64,000 nucleotides of DNA from Convivina intestini (GTDB lineage Bacteria; Bacillota; Bacilli; Lactobacillales; Lactobacillaceae): assembly GCF_003096575.1 (NCBI RefSeq), contig NZ_QEKT01000001.1, positions 254,102 through 318,101 of the forward strand, given 5' to 3'. A program made the position numbers and the translations under genes. The notes beneath the pieces are model-generated. The model did no database searches, was not told the DNA's origin, and saw nothing but the letters and a program-made list of their open reading frames with translations. Position 1 is the stretch's first letter, and each line of letters opens with the position of its first letter. Shown here one piece after another: positions 1 through 10,600 of this stretch.

Positions 1-298
1 CCTCAAAAGCACGTAAGGTTGATTCATAACCCTGGTCGCCATTGTAAACTTTAGTCGTAATAAACAAATCCTTGCGATTAAGGTGATTGTCTTTTAACGC
101 TTTTTGAATACCAGCGCCAACACCTGGCTGATTTCCATACTGTTTGGCGGTATCAATTAAACGATAACCATTGCTGATTGCACTTTGAACCGCATTAGAA
201 GCTTCCGTGTTGGAACTCTTCCAAACGCCCAATCCTAAGACCGGAATTTCCACACCATTGCTAAGTGTCATTGTTTGGTTTAATACGCGTTCTACCAT
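1..298 (-). CDS. Aldo/keto reductase, partial (C-terminus beyond left edge)
   Basis: Only the first 99 codons are present; the gene runs off the left edge. The protein begins MVERVLNQTMTLSNG and continues with VEIPVLGLGVWKSS and then NGYRLIDTAKQYGNQ, the classic aldo/keto reductase N-terminus in which the Asp and Tyr belong to the catalytic tetrad. Such enzymes reduce aldehydes and ketones with NADPH in the cytosol. An AAAGGATGG ribosome binding site precedes the ATG. A separate promoter lies just upstream, so it is probably not part of the queT operon. The exact substrate cannot be told. Confidence 0.85.
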   Translation of the reverse strand, partial: MVERVLNQTMTLSNGVEIPVLGLGVWKSSNTEASNAVQSAISNGYRLIDTAKQYGNQPGVGAGIQKALKDNHLNRKDLFITTKVYNGDQGYESTLRAFE

Positions 299-334
299 AA
301 TTACCATCCTTTCACTGCATCAAACGTTACGTTC

Positions 335-363
335 AGTATAAGACATGAATGACCGACTTTCAA
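335..363 (-). promoter_or_regulatory. Sigma-A-type promoter for the aldo/keto reductase gene
   Basis: On the minus strand TTGAAA (358-363) is followed after exactly 17 bp by TATACT (335-340), about 37 bp before the start codon. Spacing and boxes fit a housekeeping promoter. Confidence 0.6.
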
Positions 364-371
364 ACTATTTC

Positions 372-1109
372 CTAATGTCCCAGTGACCAACCACCGTCAA
401 TGGGTACGACGACCCCATTTAAATAGTCAGCTTGTGGACTCGTTAGATATAAGGTCAAATCGGCTACCTCTTGAGGCTTGGCCCAACGACGAGCAGGCGT
501 TTGAGCAGCAACTTGGCGAGCCATATCACCCGTACCCGCAAAATCGGCCGCATTCATCGGAGTTTCAATGGCTCCTGGGGCGATCGCATTGGCATGAATC
601 CCCTGACTAGCATAGTCGAGCGCCAGCTGTTTAGTATAACCGACAATGGCATGTTTACTGGTAGTGTAGGCTGCCCCACCACCGCCAGCAATCAAACCAG
701 CAATAGAAGCCATATTGATAATATGACCGCGCTGCTGAGCTAACATTCCTGGTAGACAGGCATTGGTCAGTAAATACATAGGGGTAACATTCGTTGCCCA
801 GACGTCCTGCCATAACTGCCAATCAGTGGCTAAAGTCGGTTGAAAACCATCTAATATTCCGGCAGTATTTAAGAGAATATCAAAGGTGCGTTCCGCCACC
901 AATTCAGCCCCTAAAGACTGCAACTGCTGATGGTTACGTAAATCAATTTGAATCACATGTAGGTTGGGGTGACTGAGCGCAATCGGCTGCTGATCTAATG
1001 CCCAAACCTGAGCCCCAGCCGATAAATAAGTCTTTAATTGAGAAAAACCGATGCCAGATGCGGCACCGGTTAATAAAATATTTTGATTTTGATAATTTTG
1101 TTCGATCAT
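372..1109 (-). CDS. Short-chain dehydrogenase/reductase (classical SDR)
   Basis: A 245-residue NAD(P)-dependent oxidoreductase of the classical SDR family. The cofactor motif TGAASGIG is at residues 15-22, followed by the NTAG motif, a catalytic Ser in INMASIAG, and the YTTSK active site. The C-terminal GVVVPIDGGWSLGH is typical of 3-oxoacyl-ACP-reductase-like SDRs. Length is normal. Its ATG overlaps the queT stop as ATGA, so the two genes are translationally coupled. The overlap suggests cotranscription with queT from the preQ1-controlled leader, but no known queuosine step needs this enzyme. The substrate is not identifiable. Confidence 0.88.
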   Translation of the reverse strand: MIEQNYQNQNILLTGAASGIGFSQLKTYLSAGAQVWALDQQPIALSHPNLHVIQIDLRNHQQLQSLGAELVAERTFDILLNTAGILDGFQPTLATDWQLWQDVWATNVTPMYLLTNACLPGMLAQQRGHIINMASIAGLIAGGGGAAYTTSKHAIVGYTKQLALDYASQGIHANAIAPGAIETPMNAADFAGTGDMARQVAAQTPARRWAKPQEVADLTLYLTSPQADYLNGVVVPIDGGWSLGH

Positions 1110-1660
1110 TTGCTAAGATTTACCACTTTGCTCAAGGCGAAGATAACAATACCACCAACGATTAGGGAAGCCAATTCACCGGGAAGGACCATCAAGTAAA
1201 AGGATAACCACTGCCCTAAAATGTTAGCATGTACATCTGCTGGGGCACTGGCACCGGCCGCATGGATATTAAATGCAAAGGTAAATTCGGCGGCCAAAAT
1301 AGCCATACCAATCGTCGAAACAATCAGGGTACTAATGGCTAACTTGGCTAAGGTACCTTTAACTGAACGGCTAAAATAATAAGTTAAACTAGTCATGATA
1401 ACTGTTCCCAAGGTACCAAAGACCCAGTCAATCCAACCAAGGGGTGATAGGAAGTTAGAAATTAATACCCCCAGTCCCAAAGCTACTATATAGCGCTTAT
1501 TCCAAGCTGCCAAATGGTTTAATCCCTCTGATAAACGGAGTTGAACGGGGCCAAAGCTAAACGGCGCTACTACGGTGGTAATGGCTACGTATAAAGCGGC
1601 CACAATTGCTGTTACTGTTAAATTATAGGTCTGTGAACGACCCTGTTCCTGAGAATTCAT
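1106..1660 (-). CDS. queT: QueT family ECF transporter S component (queuosine precursor uptake)
   Basis: A 184-residue, roughly six-helix membrane protein with the QueT signature near the N-terminus (FSFGPVQLRLSEGLNHL, then NKRYIVALGLGVLISNFLSPLG). QueT proteins bind queuosine precursors such as preQ1 and work with a shared ECF energizing module; none is encoded next to this gene. The 5' leader holds a preQ1-I-type riboswitch covering the ribosome binding site (1669-1707), which independently supports the assignment. The start ATG follows AGGAG with good spacing. The downstream SDR gene overlaps by four bases. Confidence 0.92.
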   Translation of the reverse strand: MNSQEQGRSQTYNLTVTAIVAALYVAITTVVAPFSFGPVQLRLSEGLNHLAAWNKRYIVALGLGVLISNFLSPLGWIDWVFGTLGTVIMTSLTYYFSRSVKGTLAKLAISTLIVSTIGMAILAAEFTFAFNIHAAGASAPADVHANILGQWLSFYLMVLPGELASLIVGGIVIFALSKVVNLSK

Positions 1661-1668
1661 ACTTTTCT

Positions 1669-1707
1669 CTCCTAGTTTTTTTAGAGCGGGATGGTTGATG
1701 AACCGCT
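1669..1707 (-). promoter_or_regulatory. preQ1-I-type riboswitch overlapping the queT ribosome binding site
   Basis: Read on the minus strand, a stem AGCGG...CCGCT encloses a loop starting TTC and containing CATCC, followed by an A-rich tail AAAAAAACTAGGAG. This is the compact preQ1 class I layout (P1 stem, C-rich loop, A-tract that folds back into an H-type pseudoknot). The final AGGAG is the queT ribosome binding site, so control is probably translational. The match was made by eye against the known consensus. Confidence 0.82.
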
Positions 1708-1736
1708 GAATTTTAGTCTAGCATAGGCCCATAAGA

Positions 1737-1763
1737 AAAACCACGGATTGGCGTGGTTTTCTA
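1737..1763 (-). terminator. Intrinsic terminator after rpoD
   Basis: Minus strand AAAACCACG/CGTGGTTTT stem with a CCAATC loop followed by a T-rich tail, 10 bp after the rpoD stop codon. Confidence 0.8.
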
Positions 1764-1772
1764 AAATTACTA

Positions 1773-3062
1773 TTAATCTTCGTCCATAAAGTCCTTTAAG
1801 TGCTTAGAACGACTTGGGTGGCGTAACTTCCGCAAAGCTTTTGCTTCAATTTGGCGAATACGCTCACGGGTAACACCAAATACTCGGCCGACTTCTTCCA
1901 AAGTACGCGTCCGACCATCTTCCAAACCAAAACGAAGACGCAAAACGTTTTCTTCTCGGTCTGTTAAAGTATCTAGGACTGATTCTAATTGTTCGCGCAA
2001 CATTTCGTAGGCGGCTGAATCGGCCGGCGAAACGGCTTCATTATCTTCAATAAAATCACCCAAATGTGAATCATCCTCTTCACCGATTGGGGTTTCTAGA
2101 GAAACAGGTTCTTGCGCAATTTTAAGAATTTCCCGAACCTTGTCAGCGGTCAAATCCATTTCGGCACCAATTTCTTCTGGCATCGGTTCACGACCCAAAT
2201 CCTGCAGTAATTGACGCTGGATTCGGATTAACTTGTTAATTGTTTCGACCATATGGACCGGCACACGGATGGTCCGGGCTTGATCAGCAATGGCACGAGT
2301 GATGGCTTGACGAATCCACCAAGTGGCATATGTTGAAAACTTAAATCCCTTAGTATAGTCGAACTTATCAACGGCCTTCATCAAGCCCATGTTTCCTTCT
2401 TGAATCAAATCCAAGAACTGCATGCCACGCCCAACATAACGCTTAGCAATCGACACCACCAAACGTAAGTTGGCTTCGGCTAATTCTTGTTTAGCTTCTA
2501 GATCGCCAGCTTCAATTCGCTTGGACAGTTCAATTTCTTCGTCACCTTTTAACAGGCTAACTCGACCAATTTCTTTTAAATACATCCGCACTGGGTCATT
2601 AATCTTAATCCCAGCCGTATTTTCAGCGGACTCTAATTCTTCCTTGGATGGCTTATTTTGCTTGGCTTTCAGCACTTCTGGAGCAGGATCACCAGACTCA
2701 TCAACAATGGCGACTCCGGCATCTTCCACCTTTTCCATCAAACGTTCAATGTTTTCCCCATCCAAATGGAAAGGTTCAGCAATTCGTTGCGAAAGTTCCT
2801 TATATACAATCTGCTTAGCTGGCTTGAATTCTTTCAATAATTCTCGCACTTGCTTTTCATAGGCCGCACTTTTAATGGGGCCAGACTTTTTTGCGGTATG
2901 ATGACTAACCTTACGACCCGCTTCAGCAGCCTCTTCTGGCGACTTCCCTTCAGCTAAGGCTAAAAGTTCAGCTTTCCGGGCGCGGCCATTAAAGGCGATT
3001 CCCTGCTCATTTAGGTAGTCTTTAATTTCTGAAATTTTACTTGAACTTGAAATTTTTGCCAT
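1773..3062 (-). CDS. rpoD: Primary RNA polymerase sigma factor (sigma-A/RpoD)
   Basis: The 429-residue housekeeping sigma factor. Region 1.2 begins [17 protein letters not shown]. Region 2 contains [12 protein letters not shown] and [17 protein letters not shown] for -10 recognition. Region 3 starts [10 protein letters not shown]. Region 4 has the -35 helix-turn-helix [23 protein letters not shown]. Lactobacillus sigma-A is usually about 370 residues; the extra length is N-terminal, where residues 8-38 ([20 protein letters not shown] and onward) resemble a SAP-type DNA-binding motif. The gene follows dnaG with a 1-bp gap, the standard macromolecular synthesis operon, and its AGGAG site lies inside the dnaG end. 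Confidence 0.98.
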   Translation of the reverse strand: MAKISSSSKISEIKDYLNEQGIAFNGRARKAELLALAEGKSPEEAAEAGRKVSHHTAKKSGPIKSAAYEKQVRELLKEFKPAKQIVYKELSQRIAEPFHLDGENIERLMEKVEDAGVAIVDESGDPAPEVLKAKQNKPSKEELESAENTAGIKINDPVRMYLKEIGRVSLLKGDEEIELSKRIEAGDLEAKQELAEANLRLVVSIAKRYVGRGMQFLDLIQEGNMGLMKAVDKFDYTKGFKFSTYATWWIRQAITRAIADQARTIRVPVHMVETINKLIRIQRQLLQDLGREPMPEEIGAEMDLTADKVREILKIAQEPVSLETPIGEEDDSHLGDFIEDNEAVSPADSAAYEMLREQLESVLDTLTDREENVLRLRFGLEDGRTRTLEEVGRVFGVTRERIRQIEAKALRKLRHPSRSKHLKDFMDED

Positions 3063-3063
3063 A

Positions 3064-4908
3064 CTATCTCCTATCCTGTTGCATCTGACGCTTTAGGTTA
3101 ATTAACTCGGTTGAAAGCTGAATTAACTTGCTATCATCATGCTGCTGTTTAGCTAAGCGAATCGCTTGCGTCAACTCATTTACCTTATGTTCATAAGGGG
3201 CTTCTCGCATTACCACCCGAAGGTAGTCCTGAACAGCATCCCGTTCCACCGCTAAATCACCAAATTCTCGTTCAATAGCCATGATTTTTTGATTTAATGC
3301 CGGTTTTTGAATAAAGTCCATAAACTTTGCTAAATCAAATTCCGAACCAACATTTTGCTGATAAACTTCAATCAACATCATAATTAATTGATAATCGGAA
3401 TGTACAAAGGCAAAACCGGCTTGAGATTTCACGTAGCTCATCATCGCCGGCGATTTAATCATCGCCATGATTAATCCCCGTTCGGCTAGTTCAATCCGAC
3501 TAAGGGAAGAACCCGGTAGATAAGCATTTAAATCAGGTTCAACCGGTATATGAGGTGGCGGAATTAAGCCAGATCCTTGGGTTTCTTGGCGAATTTTAGG
3601 GATTGTTGTGGTCGCTAACTGTTGCTGCAAGGCACCTTTATCCGTACCAAATTCCTCACTCAAGCGACTAAGTTGAATATCCTGTTCAACCGGACTAGCC
3701 TGTTTTAAAATCACCATGACTTCCTTTAAGAAGTCTAAATATTGAGCTTGGTTGGAAAGATTTCGTCCCGTCCGAGCAGCACTAACTAAGAATTCAACGG
3801 GCGTTAGGACTCCTTGCTGGAGCGAATTTTGTAGCGCAGGCAAACCTCGTTGTAGCCGCATTTCGTCCGGATCCAAATTATCCGGTAAAACAATAACACC
3901 CACTTCGATTTCAGGTGCTTCTTGATCAATTAGGGTAATGCTGCGCTTAGCTGCATTCTGACCAGCTTGATCACCATCGTAAACTAGTAAAACTTTTTTA
4001 GCCAAGCGCTTAATTTGGCGAACATGGTCACTGGTTAGCGCAGTCCCCATTGTGGCCACCCCAATTGCTGGGTCAAGCATATTGACGGACATGACATCCA
4101 TGAAACCCTCTAAAATCATGGCCGTGCTAGCTTGGCGAATATTGTTTTTAACTTGATCAAAGTTATATAAAAGCTGTCCTTTATTGAAAAATTCACTTTC
4201 AGGACTGTTCATATACTTAATCGGATTCTTAGCGTCTAAGGCTCGTCCGGAAAAACCAACTACCTGACCGCTGGCATTAGCAATCGGCCAGACAATTCGA
4301 TTGGCAAAACGATCGCGACTTTGACCAGCCTCGTTAGTTAAAAACAGATTCGAATCGTTTTGTAGTTGTGGACTAAGTTCTTGTTCCTTTGCATAAGAAA
4401 GCAAAACATTATCACCAGGAACAAAGCCAATCCCATATTGACGGATTAGTTCGTCGTCCACTCCACGTTGCTCATGCAGGTAGGCTAAGGCTTGTTCGCC
4501 CGCCGTGGTGTTGAGCAAAATATGCTGATACAGACGCTGAGCTGCTGAGTACAACTGATAAATCGCCGTGAAACGTTGTTCTCGCGGACTTTCAGCCTGA
4601 CTCTGATAACGTGGATCGAGGGTTATCCCCGCCGCTTGGGCCAAAGACTCAATCGCAGCAGGATAAGTTAAATTTTCCTTTTCCATTAGGAAGGAAAAAA
4701 TCGTCCCTGACCGACCGCAAGAAAAGCAGTGAAACACCTGCTTCTTCTCGTCGACGAACAAAGAAGGCCGTCGGTCCTCATGAAATGGGCACGATCCATT
4801 CCACTCCTTACCACGTTTAACTAATTGGGTATACTGCCCAATTAAATCAACAATATTCGTCTTTTGCCGAACTTCATCAATGACAGTCTGCGGAATACGT
4901 TGTGCCAT
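3064..4908 (-). CDS. dnaG: DNA primase
   Basis: DnaG synthesises RNA primers at the replication fork. The N-terminal CHC2 zinc finger is intact (C40, H43, C61, C64). The TOPRIM domain follows with ILEGFMDVM and [14 protein letters not shown], and a helical C-terminal region matches the DnaB-helicase binding part. I chose the ATG at 4908 (MAQRIPQTV, 614 residues) because a GGGGGC stretch sits at suitable distance; an in-frame ATG at 4923 adds five residues but lacks a clear site. It is cotranscribed with rpoD. A terminator-like hairpin lies immediately upstream. Confidence 0.96.
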   Translation of the reverse strand: MAQRIPQTVIDEVRQKTNIVDLIGQYTQLVKRGKEWNGSCPFHEDRRPSLFVDEKKQVFHCFSCGRSGTIFSFLMEKENLTYPAAIESLAQAAGITLDPRYQSQAESPREQRFTAIYQLYSAAQRLYQHILLNTTAGEQALAYLHEQRGVDDELIRQYGIGFVPGDNVLLSYAKEQELSPQLQNDSNLFLTNEAGQSRDRFANRIVWPIANASGQVVGFSGRALDAKNPIKYMNSPESEFFNKGQLLYNFDQVKNNIRQASTAMILEGFMDVMSVNMLDPAIGVATMGTALTSDHVRQIKRLAKKVLLVYDGDQAGQNAAKRSITLIDQEAPEIEVGVIVLPDNLDPDEMRLQRGLPALQNSLQQGVLTPVEFLVSAARTGRNLSNQAQYLDFLKEVMVILKQASPVEQDIQLSRLSEEFGTDKGALQQQLATTTIPKIRQETQGSGLIPPPHIPVEPDLNAYLPGSSLSRIELAERGLIMAMIKSPAMMSYVKSQAGFAFVHSDYQLIMMLIEVYQQNVGSEFDLAKFMDFIQKPALNQKIMAIEREFGDLAVERDAVQDYLRVVMREAPYEHKVNELTQAIRLAKQQHDDSKLIQLSTELINLKRQMQQDRR

Positions 4909-4923
4909 ATCAGTTGCCCCCAT

Positions 4924-4959
4924 CTAAAAACAAAGGCCGCAAACAGAAAGTCCGCGACC
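4924..4959 (-). other. Terminator-like hairpin in the dnaG leader
   Basis: On the minus strand GGTCGC pairs with GCGGCC across a 13-base loop and is followed by TTTGTTTTTAG, ending at the longer possible dnaG start. It could attenuate dnaG-rpoD transcription or simply be a leader hairpin. The rest of the 234-bp gap to alsD (4960-5157) is AT-rich, with an inverted TATAATAATATTATG-like stretch near 5067-5081 and no gene. Confidence 0.4.
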
Positions 4960-5121
4960 TACTTTAATTACTTTTAACATTCTACTTGGATATTAATACT
5001 TTGTCAAGCCCTCTAAAAATTAAAAAATCGCTTTATATCAGTAATTAAGAGGATTAATTTTTTGAGTATAATAATATTATGTAAACTTAAGCCATCAATA
5101 ATACTATTTTTAAATCATAAA

Positions 5122-5143
5122 AAATAACGCCCAAAGGCGTTAC
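5122..5143 (-). terminator. Intrinsic terminator after alsD
   Basis: Minus strand GTAACGCC-TTTG-GGCGTTAT stem-loop followed by TTTTTTATG, about 15 bp after the alsD stop. Confidence 0.85.
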
Positions 5144-5157
5144 GAGATAACACTTAG

Positions 5158-5871
5158 TTATTTTTCAGCACTATTAATCTGTTCGGCAATATTATCAAGA
5201 TTATTATAGTCAAAATCCATGAAATCCTTAGAATCCACCGGAAAATGTTCTTGGAAAGTTTCAAAGGCCTGTAAGCCTAATTCGGCCTGATTAATCTGAA
5301 AATCAAGTACATGTCCGCCAAATGAATGATCATCACTAATAAAATGGTAATGAAAACCTCCCACAGCAACACCATGGTATAGCTTGGGACTGTAATGGCC
5401 AATCATCTTGCCGGAAATATTTTGGGCGACAAAAATTGCCTGTTCCTTAGAAGCTTCAAGGAGCGTCGAATATGGTTTTTCTTGTTTACATACGGCACGA
5501 ACTTTTAAATATTTGAAAGTTCCTTCTAACGCAAATGAGTAAAAAATATTTTGCCAAGGTTTTTCCTTAGAAATTCTTTCTAAAGTTTGATCCTTATCTA
5601 AACCTGAATAAGTCGCTACTTTGTCATAATTTGCGAAATGAACTGTCGCAAAAGGCACTTTATCAGTAGGTTGTAATTTATTTACTTTCCCAGAAGATGT
5701 TACTTGGTAAACGATGCCATCCAAAATAATTAATTCACCATCTAAGCCATCTCCGGTACCAATACCAGTATTACCATGCTGTAGTAATTGTGAAACAGGT
5801 AGCGTACCAGAAAATAAACCAGCAGTCAAGTCCGCGAGGGTTGAATGCTGGTATAATGTCGTTGTATCCAT
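5158..5871 (-). CDS. alsD: Alpha-acetolactate decarboxylase
   Basis: A 237-residue cytosolic enzyme that decarboxylates alpha-acetolactate to acetoin, draining excess pyruvate carbon. The N-terminus (LYQHSTLADLTAGLFSGTL, then GDGLDGELIILDG) and the C-terminal metal site (HYHFISDDHSFGGHVLDF, with the His residues expected to bind zinc) are characteristic, and length is normal. It is transcribed away from alsS, with only 42 bp between the start codons, rather than forming the common alsS-alsD operon. The two genes together make a pyruvate-to-acetoin branch. Confidence 0.95.
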   Translation of the reverse strand: MDTTTLYQHSTLADLTAGLFSGTLPVSQLLQHGNTGIGTGDGLDGELIILDGIVYQVTSSGKVNKLQPTDKVPFATVHFANYDKVATYSGLDKDQTLERISKEKPWQNIFYSFALEGTFKYLKVRAVCKQEKPYSTLLEASKEQAIFVAQNISGKMIGHYSPKLYHGVAVGGFHYHFISDDHSFGGHVLDFQINQAELGLQAFETFQEHFPVDSKDFMDFDYNNLDNIAEQINSAEK

Positions 5872-5913
5872 TGTTGTTGCGTCACTTTCTTAAAATAATT
5901 AGGAGGACTAATT

Positions 5914-7596
5914 TTGGAAAATAAAGAAATGAACGGTGCCGAAGCACTCGTACAATCAATGATTAACCAAGGAATCCAATACTGTTTTGGTATTCCAGGT
6001 GCCAAGGTGGATTTATTGTTTGAAACACTGCAATACCACAAGGATCCACGAGCTCCTGAGTTGATTGTAACACGCCACGAGCAAAATGCTATCTTTATGG
6101 CAGCGGCGATCGGTCGGCTAACTGGTAAACCTGGTGTAGCCCTTGTTACTTCAGGCCCTGGTGTGACAAACTTAACAACCGGTCTACTCACTGCTACCAG
6201 TGAAGGTGATCCACTAATTGCCTTAGGTGGACAGGTTCCTCAAGATGATTTAAACCGGGCAACCCACCAAGCCGTTAACAGTGCTAACTTGCTAAAAGAA
6301 GTCACCAAAAGCAGTGTCGAAGTTGAAGATGCTAATAACGTTTCTGAAGTCTTCACGAATGCTTACCAAACTGCGATTTCACCCAAGCAAGGCGCCACGT
6401 TCATTTCCCTACCGCAAAATGTTCTCGCTCAAGAAGTCAACCGGCCGGTATTGAACCCCTTAACTGAAGTCGATTACGGTCAACCTAGTCCAAGTATTTT
6501 AAATAACATCACCGAAAAAATTAAGGCCGCCAAAGCTCCTGTAATTTTAGCGGGAATGCGTGCTTCCAGTCCTGAAAATACAGCGGCTTTACGCGCTTTA
6601 ATTGACCAATTTGCCCTTCCTGTCGTTGAGACTTTCCAAGGGGCCGGTGCCGTATCTAAAACCCAACTCAACAAGTTCTTTGGCCGAATTGGGCTCTTCA
6701 AAAACCAATTAGGTGATTCAGTCCTCCGTGATAGTGATTTAATTTTGACTGTTGGTTACGATCCAGTTGAGTATGAGCCTCGCAATTGGAATAATGATGC
6801 TACCCCAATCATCTGTATTGATGAAGTTCAGGCCGAATTGTCCAATGATTTCCAGCCCAAACTAAAAATTCAAAGTAGTATTGCTGAAACCTTAATCGCC
6901 ATTAAAGAATCGCTACCAACGAAGCCTGATTTTGATACCAGCCGACAAGCGGAATTAGATGATTTGCGGGCTAAGTATGCCGCTATTGATGATGACAATT
7001 ACCGCGACTATTTAGCTAAGCCTGCCGAACAAGATAAGCTAAATCCCCTTCAAATTTTGGAAACCCTCCAAAACAAGGTCAACGATGATACCACTGTAAC
7101 TGTTGATATTGGTAGTCACTATATTTGGATGGCGCGGTATTTCGAATCATATAACCCCCGGACATTACTTTTTAGTAATGGGATGCAAACACTGGGCGTG
7201 GCCCTTCCTTGGGCGATTAGCGCCTCATTGATCCGGCCAGAGCAAAAGATTGTTTCAATTGCAGGTGATGGTGGTTTCCTATTTTCTGGACAGGATTTAG
7301 AGACGGCCGTTCGATTGAAATCAAATATTGTCCAATTGATTTGGAACGATTCACACTACGACATGGTTCGTTTCCAAGAAATTGCCAAATATGGTAAAGA
7401 TTCTGGAGTTGACTTCAACAATATTAACTATGCCAAAATTGCAGATGGCTATGGCGCTACCGGCATTCGGGTCAACAGTTTAATGGAATTCAAGGATGCT
7501 TTAGATCGAGCCTTTGAAATTGACGGCCCAGTCGTAATTGACATTCCAGTTGACTATTCTAACAACATCAAATTAAAGACATCTAAGTTACTTTAA
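5914..7596 (+). CDS. alsS: Catabolic alpha-acetolactate synthase
   Basis: A 560-residue thiamine-diphosphate enzyme condensing two pyruvates into alpha-acetolactate. It has the N-terminal Pyr domain with the catalytic Glu (VTRHEQNAIFMAAAIG), a central Rossmann domain, and the C-terminal ThDP site GDGGFLFSGQDLETAVRL ending in WND. No FAD-type anabolic features or regulatory subunit are seen nearby, so a catabolic AlsS is likely. Translation probably begins at TTG 5914, seven bases after a perfect AGGAGG (5901-5906); the next ATG is at 5929. alsD on the other strand handles the product. Confidence 0.95.
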   Translation: MENKEMNGAEALVQSMINQGIQYCFGIPGAKVDLLFETLQYHKDPRAPELIVTRHEQNAIFMAAAIGRLTGKPGVALVTSGPGVTNLTTGLLTATSEGDPLIALGGQVPQDDLNRATHQAVNSANLLKEVTKSSVEVEDANNVSEVFTNAYQTAISPKQGATFISLPQNVLAQEVNRPVLNPLTEVDYGQPSPSILNNITEKIKAAKAPVILAGMRASSPENTAALRALIDQFALPVVETFQGAGAVSKTQLNKFFGRIGLFKNQLGDSVLRDSDLILTVGYDPVEYEPRNWNNDATPIICIDEVQAELSNDFQPKLKIQSSIAETLIAIKESLPTKPDFDTSRQAELDDLRAKYAAIDDDNYRDYLAKPAEQDKLNPLQILETLQNKVNDDTTVTVDIGSHYIWMARYFESYNPRTLLFSNGMQTLGVALPWAISASLIRPEQKIVSIAGDGGFLFSGQDLETAVRLKSNIVQLIWNDSHYDMVRFQEIAKYGKDSGVDFNNINYAKIADGYGATGIRVNSLMEFKDALDRAFEIDGPVVIDIPVDYSNNIKLKTSKLL

Positions 7597-7614
7597 TAGT
7601 AAACAATGTGCACT

Positions 7615-7657
7615 AAAAAGCATGAACTCGAATTATTTTTCGAATTCATGCTTTTTT
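7615..7657. terminator. Bidirectional terminator between alsS and the M60 protein gene
   Basis: AAAAAGCATGAA with CTCGAA on one arm and TTCGAA, TTCATGCTTTTTT on the other, around a TTATTT loop. A-tracts and T-tracts flank both sides, serving convergent genes. Confidence 0.88.
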
Positions 7658-7666
7658 CTAGCTTAA

Positions 7667-10600
7667 TTATTGAAATAGGTTACCAAACTTGGTCATCATC
7701 GTTTTTTGCGATTCTGCATCCAACTCTTGAATGGCTAGTTTTAAATTCTTAACCCGATCTGAACCGGTTAAGTTTCCATGGCTAGCATCCGCTTCCAACT
7801 GATTTCCTAAGGTTTCAATTTTTTGTAACAATATGCTTTTAGCCGTTGTACTTAAGGCTTTATTTTCCAAGCCATACCGGGTCACAACCAATACATTAGT
7901 ACGGCCACTCTTAATAATTATATCATCACTGGACTGCAAACGTTTTGGAGTCTCACGATGATAAATTTCAATCGTGTCCCCAGGATTAATCCTAAAGACA
8001 TTATCACCAACAGTTGCACTTTGGCCTTTTAGAGTTGTTTGATAAATAACTTGTCCCTGGGCATCCTTGACAGTTATCTTGATATAATCCCCATCAATAT
8101 ACTCATGTGGCTTATCATTAACAACATTAAAGTGCGCTACACCAGTACTTAAATCAGTCGTCAAAGTCGCTGCTGTACGATCAGCATAGCCTCTAAAGTC
8201 AATCATTTGATTTAATAATTGGCTACGCGATTGAACTTGGAAATTCAAATTGAAGCTGTTATTGGCTTCTTTGATCACAACATACTTTTGCGTCGTAAAA
8301 ATATGATCAGTTTTATCGCCAACTAGACTCACCGCATATACACCGTTAGGGACTTGGCTAAAGGTGACTTGATTGCCAGTAATTGTCTGACTAGCGACCA
8401 CTTGATCACCATCTTTAAGCACCAATTCTTGTCCTTGGAGTTCAGTTAATTGATTACCGACTAAATTAACCGTTAGGTTCCCATGCAGGCCAAGTGTTTG
8501 GATATCCTTATTTTGGACTAATTCAAAGTTAGAATTAATCAAGATATTCGGATCCAAAAGTTCCCGAGCAGCCTTCAAACTAGCAGCTGGAACAACATCA
8601 ATCAAATGAGCCACCGGATGATAACCTTGAGCACGATTACGATCGGCTTGATCAGCGTTTAATTTTAGCCCCCAGTTTTCTAAGACTGGTGTGAAATCTT
8701 GCTGACTATAATCACTATAGTATTGATTAAGTAAGTCCGGCAGTGGGTAGTGTTGGGGATCAAAGCCAGGCTGAGCAGCTAATTCACGATAGCCTTGATA
8801 AAGCTTGGTATGGGCGCCATTACCGGCCTTTTGACGAAGCATGGTTAGCAAGATTAATTTTTGACGGTAGTCCATTGGGTCATAGAGATGACTAGTATTC
8901 AACCACTTGGCATCCATCTCAGCTTCGACTCTGTCACGATTTCCAAAATCAAAGAGCCAGCCGACTTGATCAGCTTTTTTACCATACTTGTCATACTCAT
9001 ATTGCACACAGAACAAATTGTTAGAAACTTCGCGAGTATACATCCCCTGGTCATCAAAGCCAGTTTGATAACCGTGCGCTATTTCGTGCAAAGTACCCCA
9101 ATGGGCAACATCCCCGGCCCATGTTTTTTCAGCAGGACCATGCAAATACATATCAATGAATTTGGCATGTTGAGCAGTCCAACGAGGACCATAGTAGGCA
9201 AAACCAACACCACTAGCATCAGCTTTAATGAAGTAACGGTTTTGACTATTACGATTTACAGCTGAAGAGTTATCAAAACCTGCAATTTCATTATATTTGG
9301 TAAAAATACCTTCGTAATAGTCAATTAGTGAATCTAAACTGTCGAAACCGGCACTTTTCTTTAGTAGATCATAATTTACCATGGGTACCATCATTTGGAA
9401 CGATTTACTTTTAATCAAGCCATATTCAGCCTGATTTTGCTGCCATGTTTGGAAGAATGCCGCTGAATCTTGGCCATGCTGATAGATTGGCAGTGGTTTC
9501 TGGTTACTTGGCGATACAATTTCATATTCAATCTTGGCCCCGTTACCACCCAAAGGTGTTTCAATGAAAGGTACAAAATTATCGTTTGCTGTTATTGTTA
9601 CCCAATCACTACCAATGCTGGCCTGCTGCTCAACTCCACTGTCATCACCCAGGAGACGCAAAGTTAGTTTGTTTTTAAAGTTTGGGTCGACTTGGCGAAT
9701 ACGAATACTATTACCCTTACCAAGAATAATACCCAAATCCTGACGATCATGATCTTGACCCTTACTAATTCCAGCATCGGTAACCCAAGTTGGATTTACA
9801 ATACTAAAGATATCCTGCTGCTTGATTTTATTTTTTTCACTTTCAGAAGCACTTTGGCTAGCAGTGGTACTAGTACTGATTGATTGACTAAGTGTATTAC
9901 TTTGGGAGTGACTAGTTGAAATTATCAAACTAATCGACTGACTTCCTACAGTACTTTGTGAATCACTGGTACTGTTAGTTGCCGACATTTGCCCACTAAC
10001 ACTAGTAGAGGTACTGAAAACTACGCTTGCTGATGTGCTGGCACTCTTTGCTGTAGACACACTGGCCGATTGGATCAACGATGCGCTTTGAACGACACTT
10101 AAACTAGTGGACTGGCTAACAACTGCACTTGCTGATTCACTGGTGCTTTGAGTTAGGGAGTTTGCAGTACTGGTGCTAATCGAATTGCTAACACTTTGGT
10201 CAACTAAACTTTGAGAGTCACTGGCGCTCTTCGTTGCAGAGTTGCTGGTTGATTCACTTAGTACATTGCTATCAGACTCACTAGTACTTTTAACTAGGGA
10301 ACTTGCAGTACTGGTGCTAGTTGAATCGCTGGTACTTTTAGTTGCAGAGGTACTGGTTGATTCACTCAACGCAGTACTTTGACTAACTGATCCGCTAAGC
10401 ACAACACTGGTTGAACTGCTCATACTCTTCGTTGCAGAAATGCTGATTGATTCGCTTAGTACAGTGCTATCAGATTCACTAGTACTTTTAACGACCGAAT
10501 TTAAAATACTAGTGCTAGTTGAATCGCTAACACTTTGGTTAATCAAGCTTTCAGATTCACTGGTGCTTTTAACTAGCGAATTTGCAGTACTAGTACTAGT

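Noticed and set aside
5826-6191. Minus-strand 121-codon frame opposite alsS
   Set aside because: Overlaps the conserved 5' part of alsS and the alsD start; no family resemblance.
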